From assembly GCA_037349315.1 (NCBI GenBank), contig JBAIAC010000001.1:31744001-31808000 (forward strand): 64,000 bases of DNA. The letters run 5' to 3'. Below are positions 1 through 9,055 of the stretch, one piece after another. The notes beneath the pieces were generated by a model. The model saw nothing but the letters and a program-made list of their open reading frames with translations. It was not told the origin of the DNA and did not search any database. This DNA is from Chelydra serpentina. Its lineage: Eukaryota > Chordata > Testudines > Chelydridae. The position numbers and the translations under genes are program-made. Positions within the stretch are counted from its first letter, which is position 1. Each line of letters starts with the position of its first letter.

Positions 1-105
1 CATAATATACTTAGACTTCTGAAAGGCATTTAATGTAGTCCCACACGACCTTTGGATAATAAAATCAACACTATACAAAGTCAATAATAATGGAGCAAAT
101 AATTA
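1..105 (+). pseudogene. LINE reverse-transcriptase fragment
   Basis: Read in the frame beginning near base 2, this piece gives a stretch resembling the catalytic motif A of non-LTR reverse transcriptases (YLDF, a stop, KAFN, then VPHD). The aspartate-containing YLDF and the downstream PHD are typical of CR1-type LINEs. It is cut by the window edge, has an in-frame stop and cannot encode a working enzyme. A second, different copy of the same motif lies about 200 bases downstream, so this is probably a separate insertion or a rearranged copy. Confidence 0.5.
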
Positions 106-780
106 AGCAATCAATTTGCAAACATCTAGAAGATAAAAAGGTGATAAGTAACAGTTAGCATGGATTTGTCAAAAACAATCTGTCAAACCAACCTGATAGC
201 TTTTTTTGACAGGGTGACAAGCCTTGTGGATAGGAGGGAAGTGGTAGATGTGGTATATCTTGACTTCAGTAGAGCTTTTGATATTGTCTCACATGACCTT
301 CTCATAAACAAACTAGGGAAATGCAACCTAAATGGAGCTGGAAAACATGCCTTATATGTGAAGCTGCAGAAGCTCATATTATTTAGTTTATTCAAGAGAA
401 GGTTTAGAGTGACTTGGTCACAGTGTACAAGTGCCAACATGGGGAAGAGATTTCTATAGTAGATGGCTCTTAAATCTATCAAAAAAAAGGCATAAGGAAA
501 TCCAGTGGTTGGAAGCTGAAGATAGACAAATTCAGACTAGAAATAATTTTTAACAGTGAGCATAATTAATCAATGGAATAACTTACTTAAAGATATGGTG
601 GATCCAACATCTCTTTCAGTCTTTATTTAAAGTCTGGATGTCTTTCTAAAAGAGACTCTCTCTCTCAAACAAAAGTTATGATCTTCATGCAGAAATTATT
701 GTGTAAGTTCTTTTGGTCTGTGTTACGCAGGATGATCCTAAAATCATCGGGCTTTAAAATCTATAAATCTATGAATCTTT
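106..780 (+). pseudogene. CR1-type LINE remnant (RT fragment plus 3' end)
   Basis: The frame at 160-459 contains a non-LTR reverse-transcriptase segment with the motifs CQTNLIAFFD, VDVVYLDFSRAFD and VSHDLLINKL. These correspond to RT motif A and its upstream helix in CR1-type elements. A one-base shift near 150-180 separates a preceding HGFVK motif from the CQTNL motif, so the copy is frameshifted. From about 500 to 780 the sequence matches the C-terminal/3' UTR region of turtle and bird CR1-like LINEs (tggaagctgaa, aattcagact, ttaacagtgag). It ends in a short repeated tail of the type aatctatgaatct. The catalytic FADD box and endonuclease are absent, so this is a dead, internally deleted copy. 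Confidence 0.65.
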
Positions 781-1761
781 TCCTCTCTAGGCCATAATTC
801 TTAATCTCTCACTTCCTCTGCTGTTATTTATTATTTAACTCAGTGTAAAGTATTTGAGAACACTCTGTTTTAAAGACGCTGTGATATATAAAAGAGAATT
901 CAAAGTGAGCTTGAAAGCAAAAGAGACATTGCTGCAGTTGCACCGGCAGAAAAACTTTCTAGATATTCTGGATCTTTTCTCGTGGCCAGCACTGAAGCCA
1001 GGCTTCCGTCTCAAGCAGACAGACAGATCACTGGATGGATTATCTCACTAAATGATAGACATGACCATGTCACCTTTCTTTGAGACAGAACTGTCAGCTG
1101 CACAATCAATCTTTCTGGAACACTGGGGAGTTAAAGAGACAATGAACAGTAACAGCTATAGTGAGGATATTGGGTATCACAGGGCAAAAACAATAACAAA
1201 CCCATTGTTGTTAGAATTCCCAGCCATTTTCTGAGTGCTGTGGAGCATATGGATCATTTAGACCTATTGCTTATTGTCTGCGAGGCGGGCAGGATTGTCT
1301 CAATAAACTTGATCTACCTCGGTGATGGGAGGAGGATAGTTCTATGATAAAAGGCCTACAGATGTCAGGGATGACTATTTAGTGTACTGGGAAACAAGAA
1401 GTTAGCAGTGGCCAATCCTGGCAATGCTCACAGACTTCCCCTACCACCTGTCACATACTCAATGCATATGTTCAGTTCTTCCTGTGCTAGAAGGGTTTTA
1501 ATTTATTCAGTCCATGCTGAGTATCTTAGTTTTGTTTTTAACCTCTTTAGCCTCTTTCTTGATAGTGAACGTGCTAGTTTCCACTGTTTCCCTGGAATGT
1601 CCATGGAACGGGGAATGAAGGACCAGCAGTGATGCAGTTAAAGATGACAGGAAAACATCCTAAACGGTGCATCTATCTCTGTGATTTACATCTCAGAAAA
1701 TAAATCTGAGCCTGGTGGGGAAGGACGGCACAGGCCAGCTTAGATTTATTAACGGGGTGAG
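781..1761. other. Unique AT-rich sequence, no gene recognised
   Basis: Short open frames at 854-1051, 1052-1234 and 1408-1632 show no recognisable domain, no splice pattern and no codon-like periodicity. I see nothing else to annotate. Confidence 0.5.
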
Positions 1762-2742
1762 TAGGGTTGCCAACTTTCTATTGGTACAAAACCAAACAAC
1801 CTAGCCCCGCCCCTTCCCCAAGGCCCTGCCCCCTGCTCACTACATTCCCAGTCCCTCAGTGGCTCGCTCTCCCCCACCCTCATTCACTTTCACTGGGCTG
1901 GGGTTGGGGTGTAGGAGAGGGCTCTAAATGAGGTGCAAGCTCTAGTATGGGGAAGGAAACTGGGGTATGGGAGGGGGTGAGGGCTCCGGCTGGGGGTGTG
2001 GGCTCTGGAGTGGGGCCGGGGATGAGGGGTGCAGGAGGGGGCTCCAGGCTGGGAGGTGGGGCTAAGGGATTCGTAGTGTGGGAGAGGGCTGCAGGTTGAG
2101 GCAGGAGGTGGGGTGCAGGAGGGGGTGAGGGCTCGGTGTGGGGCTGGGGATAAGGGGTTCAGGGTGTGGGAGGGGGCTCTGGGGTGGAGGTGTGGGCTGT
2201 GGGGTGCAGGAGGGGGCTCTGGGTTTGGGGGGCTCAGGGATGGGGGTTGGGGTACAGGGTGGGGTATGGGCTCTGGGCTGGGGGTGTGGGCTATGGGGTG
2301 GGGCCGAAGATGAGGGGTTTGGGGTGCAGGAAAGGACTGGGGCAGGTGGCTGGGGCTCGAGGTTAGAGCGCAGGCTTACCTCGAGTGGTTCCTGGTCAGT
2401 GGCGCTTCAGAGCTAAGGGAGGCTGCCTGCCTGTCCTGGGGCACCGTACTGTGCCCCGGAAGTGGCCAGCAGGTCCGGCTCCTAGGTGGGGGAGGGGAGC
2501 AGGAGACTCCAGGACGCGTGTTGCTCTCACCTACAGACACCGCCCCCCCTTCCAGCTGCCATTGGCAGAGCCAGGGCTCGGGGCAGGGGCAGCGCACGGA
2601 GCCCCATGCCCTCCCTGCCTAGGAGCCTGACCTGCTGGCCTACCCTGCCTTGGCTCCGCAGCACCGCCAAGTGGTCTCTTAACGGCCCGATCAGCAGTGC
2701 CGACCGGAGCCGCCAGGGTCCCTTTTTGACCAGGTCACCCTA
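1762..2742 (+). mobile_element. hAT-like non-autonomous element with internal minisatellite
   Basis: The left end TAGGGTTGCCAAC and right end GACCAGGTCACCCTA form imperfect terminal inverted repeats. They resemble the TAGGGTGACC ends of the hAT MITE at 48651-48882. The 8-base flanks (ggggtgag and tggtggtg) are only weakly similar, so the target duplication is not secure. The core is a G-rich tandem repeat (1895-2372) followed by a GC-rich part. Open frames across it, up to 149 codons, are by-products of the base composition. No transposase is present. Confidence 0.5.
1895..2372 (+). repeat. G-rich minisatellite
   Basis: The plus strand repeats degenerate units built from ggggtgcagg, agggggctct and gggctggggg at roughly 30-45 base spacing. 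The strand is strongly G-skewed, with many runs of three to five G, so G-quadruplex folding is plausible. The array lies inside the hAT-like element, so it was probably spread with that family. Confidence 0.75.
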
Positions 2743-3147
2743 TGGTGGTGATGCTTGCTCACTTTCTTTCTTAAATTGCTGTGAAAGTTTAGTGATTTTT
2801 TCCCTTTTAAGAAAGAAAGAAAAAAGAATGTGGCTTCTGACTAGCAAAATGTTTGAAACATCTTGGTGCCAGATTTACACAGCTGTATGCATGCCACTGG
2901 TGATCCAGCTGTGCAACACATCAGAGAACCAGTGATAGGTGGATGCTCCAAACTAGGATATGAGGTCTAGTTCAGATCATTACCCCAAACATCAGATGTT
3001 AATGTGTCATGTTGAGTCTCCTCTTGGATAGGTAGAAATGGGCTCGAAATCTCTGATAAGCAAGCAAATGAGTCGATGAGGCAGAGCAGTATAGGACACC
3101 TGCTCTGTAAGATAGGAGAGGTCTAGAGAGAACTCTAGAAGGCTCTC
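2743..3147. other. Unique spacer
   Basis: Nothing recognisable between the hAT-like element and the MITE pair beginning at 3151. Confidence 0.4.
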
Positions 3148-3150
3148 TTA

Positions 3151-3418
3151 GGGCTTGTCTAAACTAACACTTAGTTCTCAGCAAGCTGGGGTGTGAATGC
3201 ACCCCACGTTAGTCAGCCGTGCACTGCATCAACGTGGACCCTTGCTGTCATGTATTCAAAGTTTCATAGTGCTCTCTGATCTATTCCCATTTCAAAGCAG
3301 GGTAGATCAAAGCATGCGAGGGAGCTTTTAGTGCGTGGCAGCAGGGTCCACATGGACTCTTAAGAGAGGGCTCGCACAGCCCAGTTACAGTGAATTAAGT
3401 GTTCATTTACACAAGCCC
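3151..3418. mobile_element. Harbinger-type MITE with TTA target duplication
   Basis: The ends GGGCTTGTCTAAACTAACAC and, inverted at the other side, GGGCTTGTGTAAATGAACAC form terminal inverted repeats. They are bordered by TTA at 3148-3150 and TTA at 3419-3421. The 3-bp TWA duplication and the TCTACAC-like ends are the signature of PIF/Harbinger MITEs. The element has no coding capacity. It lies 15 bases upstream of a second MITE. Confidence 0.75.
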
Positions 3419-3433
3419 TTACACTCATACTAC

Positions 3434-3708
3434 AGCTATGTCTACACTCCAGAGCCTATGGTGGCATAGCTATGCGGATATAGCTCCCAAGTGTGGACAC
3501 AGCATACACTGACAGAAGGAACCCTGCCAGTATAGGAACTCCACCTCCCCAAGAACGTTGGCTATGCTGACAGAAGCACTCTTCTGGTGGCATAGTTGCA
3601 TCTACACGGAGGATTTTTTGGCATGGCTGTGTCGCTAGGGTGTGTCTCTTTTTCACACCCCCAACTGACATAACGATGCTCATGTAAGTTTTAACTGTAG
3701 ACCAGGCC
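3434..3708. mobile_element. Harbinger-type MITE, probable TAC duplication
   Basis: The ends AGCTATGTCTACACTCC and (inverted) GGCCTGGTCTACAGTTAAA share the GTCTACA core of the autonomous Harbinger ends at 42873. TAC flanks both sides (3431-3433 and 3709-3711). The internal text (ggcatagctatg, cacctccccaagaac, agcactcttctg) is shared with the copies at 21450-21736 and 35155-35340, so this is one MITE subfamily. Short open frames inside it are not genes. Confidence 0.75.
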
Positions 3709-3711
3709 TAC

Positions 3712-4904
3712 ATTTGATGTTTCTCTCTTCCAGATAGACCACAAGAGCCAACCTGATTGTGGTGCACAGAATTATATGATACTATTTTATAGGTACTGCT
3801 TCTTTAATTAAAATAATTTCGCCTACCTCTCTGCTAAGGGTCAGGGCTATGAGGAGATTCAACACAGATGATCTTTGAATGAAAAGTACATTCTGGTCTT
3901 TCATTCTCCTGAGTACATACCGTTCTTCCTTTATTTGTCAGGCAGCCTGAAAACGCTCCTTTCGCTTTTTGTACACAGGAAACAAATCGGAGGGAAAGGC
4001 AATGGCTCTTGGCAGTTGTGATGTGGAGGGGAAATGGCTGAAATGCAGCAGTCTGATGGAAAGCCCCAGCAGGTATGTGCCGTGCTGGGTATGCAACTAG
4101 GAGGCGTGATTCCCAGCCTGGGTGGACAGAATTGTGCGAGCTCCGTTCCAGCTAGCATGCTAAAAGTAGCAGGGCGGACATTGAAGGCTGGGTGGTGGCT
4201 CGGGCTAGTCAACCAGACCCAGGGGGGTCATGTGGGCTTGGACTCAGGCCCGCGATGCAACAGTCACCTTGCTGTTTTTAGTGTGCTAGCTCGAGTCTGT
4301 CTACCTGCCCTGAGAATCACACCTTTCAAATGGTGTGAAGTGACCTGGATGGAAAGGCCAAAGCACTATAACAAGAGCACATTGTAACCCAAATAAAGGC
4401 ATGTTTACATTGCACTTGTTTGTGCTGCATTTTGTTACACCCAGCCTGGTTCACCCCCCGTATGTAGCAACCAGTTGTTTTCATGCAGACACACACAGAG
4501 AAAGTGAACGGCGCACTCTGAAATATATTTGCTTTCTCACAGCCCTGCTTTGAACTCTCTGTTCTCCGGCTTTTGGCTGTTACAGGGAGGAGGCTGAAAA
4601 ACTGGAGATGGTACAGATTAGGGCAGAAAAGCTGCTAGAAGTTGTCAGGAGTTAAAGCTATGAAGAGAGTCGGGGAGGAAGAGACTTGCACTCACTGGAA
4701 AAGATACGAAGCCACTGCGATGTGCAATGTTTCCGAGGGGTTATAGAGAAGGTGAATGTCACAAAACTATTTGAGAGGGTCACGGGCTCAAATATAAGAC
4801 AGACAGAATGTGAGGTGAAAAATGAATCTACAGAGCTAAGGAATCTCAAGTGACCTCTGGATGCCAAAGGAAATTAATGTGTGGAATGGATAACCCACAG
4901 CAGT
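3712..4904. other. Unique sequence, no gene recognised
   Basis: Contains open frames of up to 117 codons (4034-4387) with no family similarity that I recognise. No splice sites or promoter features stand out. Confidence 0.4.
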
Positions 4905-6040
4905 GTGATGGGGTATCTACGCCACACAGGTGAACACAAGTTAACAGGATTCTGAGAGATCAATTCGCCCATCTTGCTGCACCTGGAGGGTGTGTAAGGC
5001 TTGACTTGTTATTACATCCAGCTGGGTGAGGAGCTGGCTCTTCTTCACAAGGGAAGGAAGTGAGAACTGTGGGACAGGCCCAGCAGAGGAACCCAGGAGA
5101 GAAGAGCCAAGGAGAGATGAGTTAAAGAGTTTCCTCTTTCTGGGAAGGGCCTGGAGAAGACAGAGTGAAGAAGGCCACTGGGAGAGAAATAATCCCTGTG
5201 TTGGGCCTTGGAAAAGGGAGAAGACACAGAGAGGCAGCCCGGAGGGGCTGGTGTTACAGCAGAGAAAGGAGAAGCAGGAAGGATGTAGGGAGAAGTCAGA
5301 GCCCTGGGAACCAAGGCAGAGACTGTGTTAAGCTCAGGCTGCAGGGAAGCAGCACTGGGGGCTTGGAGGTTGGAAGTTGCCCAGGGAAACAGCAGCAGAT
5401 CTGAAAGAACAGACCTAGCAGCTTAATACAGGGTCCCTGGGGCAGAACCCAGAGCAGAGGGTGGGACTGGGTTCCCCTACCAAGCATGAGGCAGGGCTGC
5501 ACAAGAGCGACATAAGGACTATTGAGCCCAGGCTGAAGACGGAGCCTCAAGGATGTGCCGAGGAATAGCCCAAAAGGAGACAGAAGGATCTCTCAGGTTG
5601 GGATGGTTTTGGACTTTGAGGGTAGGTCTACACTGAAATTCAGAACCTGAGGCTGGCCCGTGCCAGCTGACCTGGGTTTGTGGGGCTGGGGCTAAGGGGC
5701 TATTAAATTGTGGTGTAGACATTTGGGCTCATTCTGTAGCCTTTGCTCTAGGATCCTGTGAGGAGGGAGGGTCCCAGGCTCAGGCTGCAGCCTGAGCATC
5801 TACACCACAACTAAACAGCCTCTTAGCCCAAGCCCTGCAAATCTGAGTCAGCTGCCGGGCCAGCCGTGGGTGTCTAATTGCATTGTAGACATACCCTTAG
5901 CTGGACTTCTGCTACTTTGTAAGGGGTGGAAATAAATCATGATCTGGGCAGAGGGCTGAATCAGAGGAAGAGGCAGAGCACCACAGGACCAAGAGGGGAG
6001 AGCCTGCTACACTACACCCAGCCATGTGGGGCACTCCCAC
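4905..6040 (+). repeat. Dispersed turtle repeat, unclassified (LTR-like)
   Basis: Begins near TGTGATGGGGTATCT and continues as a purine-rich, GA-rich sequence (gaggagctggctc, ggacaggcccag, gggtgggactgggttcccc). The word gggtgggactgggttcccctacc also occurs, slightly diverged, near 27790-27812. I recognise the style as a high-copy repeat of turtle genomes but cannot name the family or fix its ends. It is interrupted by a MITE at 5620-5896. Open frames on both strands are not supported as genes. Confidence 0.45.
5620..5896. mobile_element. Harbinger-type MITE inside older repeat
   Basis: The ends GGGTAGGTCTACACTGAAAT and (inverted) GGGTATGTCTACAATGCAAT are good terminal inverted repeats with the GTCTACA core. 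The flanks are tga on the left and tta on the right, so the TWA duplication is imperfect, perhaps by later mutation. Host-repeat sequence resumes on both sides, so the insertion is younger than the surrounding repeat. Confidence 0.7.
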
Positions 6041-6203
6041 GATGAGTCTACTTTTCACCAGGCAGCCATGGAATCAGGGAATAGAAACGGATGTGAAACA
6101 GGGCTAGACAGCCACTGGTAAAGGAAAACTCTATAAAGTACAAATGCTAGAAAGATTGATATCATGGTGATAGATCAAGATAAATTACATTTGTCTCCAT
6201 TCA

Positions 6204-6204
<1 letters not shown>
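6041..6204. other. Unique spacer
   Basis: No feature recognised. Confidence 0.3.

Positions 6205-6277
<73 letters not shown>
6205..6277 (+). repeat. (TG)n microsatellite
   Basis: An uninterrupted run of about 36 TG units. The length and lack of interruptions predict high length variability. Confidence 0.97.
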
Positions 6278-6339
6278 CATGTTTTTTCCTGTCTGCTGTC
6301 TAGGAATTTTATTACATATAACACCATTGAATTCTTGAC

Positions 6340-6765
6340 AAAATTAGGTTTGTTTAGTCTGGAGAAGAGAGGACTGGGAGGGGGAGCATGGTAACAGTTT
6401 TCAAGTACATAGAAGGTTGTTACAAGGAGAAAGGTGAAAAATTGTTCTTGTTAACCTCTAAAGATGTGGAAGCATCAGTGGAAGCAAAGGGGCTTAAATT
6501 GCAATAAGGGAGGTTTAGGTTGGACATTAGGAAAAACATCCTAAATGTCAGGGTAGTTAAGCACTGGAACAAATTATCTAGGGAGGTTGTGGAATCTCCA
6601 TCATTGGAGGATTTTAAGAACAGGTAAGACAAACACCTGACAGGAAGGGTCTAGTTATTACTTAATCCTGCCTTGAGTGCAGGGGACTGGACTAGATGAC
6701 TTGCTGAGATCCCTTCCAGTCTTACACTTGTATGATTCAATGATTCTCATGGCCCACCCCTAGTC
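6340..6765 (+). mobile_element. CR1 LINE, 5'-truncated 3' end
   Basis: The plus strand carries the C-terminal part of the CR1 ORF2 region. In broken frames it reads the words LGLFSLEKR and KGGLGWTLGKTS, which are the degraded counterpart of the FRLDIRK region. The CR1 3' UTR follows (ggactggactagatgac, tgagatcccttccagtctt). It ends in an octamer-like tail (tgattcaatgattc), the usual CR1 terminus. It is 5'-truncated, as most CR1 copies are, and is a dead fragment. Confidence 0.85.
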
Positions 6766-8756
6766 CAGGGGTGGCCTAAACGTGGTCTATGAAGCAAACC
6801 AGGTCCACTGAGCTCTGCAATGTTACCTTGGCTGCCCTTATCTTTGTTACAGAGTTTGTGGTCCCTGGAGACCAAAGGGCCCAGCATACTATGTTCCTAC
6901 TTGATCCCAGCAGAAGCCAACACACTCCATGTCTGTGTATTAAAGGACGAGGGTGGCTGCAGGTTGCTCCATTTTATATATGTAAGGTGAAGCTCTGGCT
7001 CTTGTGACATTGCCAATGGTTACCTTTGGTGGTGTGATCACCTATGGTGTAGTGCAATCCCAGAGCGTTATCTTGGGCTAGTATTACTGGCCTCTCAAAT
7101 TCAATTTTGTTGGGTACTACCAGTCAAGCTGCTTCTTCCAACTTCAGCACATTTCTCTTAAATTTGTAGCCACTGTTGGTAACATCCCCTTTTTATTGAC
7201 ATCAAATCTAAAGAGACACAGTTGCACGCAAAGTAACACATAACACGGAAATGTCAGTCATTAGAACATAGATTTTTCCTATCTCTTTCTACCACCTCAA
7301 CCTATCCCTACACAGTCAAGATGTGGGCGGTGGGGAGGAATCAGAAGACAAGTGTCAAGGTGACCAAGTGAACTGTGATTTGTCTTTAGAACCTGCAGAT
7401 GCACAGTTGATCCAGCCCTCTTACATAGGAGATGCTCTTATCGTTTGAGAACCAGAGAGAGCACATTCTGAAGCTATAGCATTCTGTCTCCAGGAAAATC
7501 TATAACAGTTAAAATAATCTGCTAAAGAAAAAGAATAACCCAGGAACCTGGCAGAGTCCTTGTCCCCAACCATGAGCATTGTGTTCTATTTAAAAATTCA
7601 AAAGGCACATTGGCATCTAATATTAGTTCCACTCTTTTACTAAAGAGATTTAATGGTTCACAATTTAATTTGAAGTGAAACTATCCCCCGCACGACTCTT
7701 GATAAAGTCTTTTGGAGACCAAAGTCAATATCTACGGGCCTTCTAAGAAGCAGCTATTGATTACCTGTCTAAGCCAATGATTATTAAAAGCCAAGGAGAT
7801 TCAGGAGTACATCTCACTATTACAAAACCTTGCACCTAATAAAATTGGCATATATTGACTGGTCCATGGTGAAGCCCAGAATGTAAATGAATTATGTCAT
7901 CTTCTTCTGAGAACTAATTGAAGTTTTGTAGCATTCAACAACCTGTAAGTTAATAACATCTACAATAGTGTTAGCGTTCCCTGCTCAGAGCGGAGAGGCA
8001 TTTCAGGATGTGGGAAGTGGGTGTCTTTATATATGATGGACATGAACATGTCAGATTGTAGAATACACTCACTCTGCCCATTAACATTCTGATCTTTTGT
8101 CTCCTTGAGATTGTATAATAATGTCATGTTGTGTTTTTAGATCTCCTTTCATCTGAAAGAGCTTTGCAAACTGCATATAGTATCTACATACACAGGAATC
8201 ATTGCATCTCTCTAAAATAAAGCCACACACACAATTATTTTGTCCCTCTCTGGAATGCAGTAGCTGTTTAACAGTACCAACAGTTCAAGGCAAAAAGCGA
8301 GGGAGAATAGAGTATCCAACTGAAGCTGCATGAAGCATACGAGCTGTACATGACACAAGCTAGAATTCAGTCAGGGATGGACCTATCTTCTCTACGTCTG
8401 CAACAAATAAATAATGAGTTCAAAAAGGGGTTTCTCACACGTTTTAAGACAGCGGTGTCAAAAACAAATGTGTAGAATGCAGCCTTCAGCAACAGATCTC
8501 CACAAAGAAACTGCCATAAAGCACATGGCTGCAGATGAAACTGCTGTCCAAGAGATTATAAAAGTTGTGAGTAAAAGAATGACAAATTCTTTTAGCACTG
8601 AACCTGGAACAAGCCCAGACAACACACAGCCACTTTGAACATTGCAAAGTCTACTGTAGCCCCACCTGAAACTGCAGAAAATGTGTGCATTGTAAGAGAG
8701 AATAGCACAAAACAAGAATAACAAGAAAAACATTTTTTAATGGAGATATACCTCTC
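6766..8756. other. Unique AT-rich sequence, no gene recognised
   Basis: About 2 kb without a recognisable repeat or gene. The open frames at 6789-7007, 8414-8638 and 8458-8733 have no domain or family similarity that I recognise. Confidence 0.45.
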
Positions 8757-8935
8757 TCATAGAACTGGAAGGACCTTGAAAAGTCATTGAGTCCAGTCCC
8801 CTGCCTTCATTAGCAGGACCAAGTATTGTCCCTGACAGATTTTTGCCCCAGATCCCTAAATGGCCCCCTCAAGGATTGAACTCACAACCCTGGATTTAGC
8901 AGGCCAATGCTCAAACCATTGAGCCATCCTTCCCC
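8757..8935 (-). mobile_element. Cry-type (tortoise Pol III) SINE with CR1-like tail
   Basis: On the minus strand a tRNA-like head begins around 8935 with an A box like TGGCTCAATGG. A B box like GAGTTCAATCC and the word TTGAGGGGGCCATTTAGG follow. The tail is that of CR1 (ggactcaatgacttttcaagg). A tRNA-derived head fused to a LINE tail is the standard build of a SINE mobilised by CR1 machinery. Its presence is the best evidence that the host is a cryptodiran turtle. The copy is diverged from the one at 11991-12180. Confidence 0.85.
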
Positions 8936-8943
8936 CCAGGCTA

Positions 8944-9055
8944 CAGTAGTGTAGCCACGGGGGGAGCAGGGGGAGCAGCCGCTCCCCCTCTGAGCAGAAG
9001 CAGCACCTTTTTATAGCGCTGCTCCCCCTGTGCTCCAGACATGGCTGCGCTACTG
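8944..9055. mobile_element. Short hAT-like MITE (CAGTAGYGTAG family)
   Basis: The ends CAGTAGTGTAGCCA and (inverted) CAGTAGCGCAGCCA match the ends of the 313-bp element at 28482-28794. The internal words gctccccct, ccctttttatagcgc (variant) and ccctgtgctccagac are also shared. It is a strongly shortened copy of that family. The flanking 8-mers (ccaggcta, ggtgctga) do not match well. It sits directly against the SINE head at 8935. Confidence 0.65.

Noticed and set aside
2486..2935. 149-codon open frame (plus)
   Set aside because: It starts in the GC-rich end of the hAT-like element and runs into unique sequence. No domain, splice context or codon pattern is seen.
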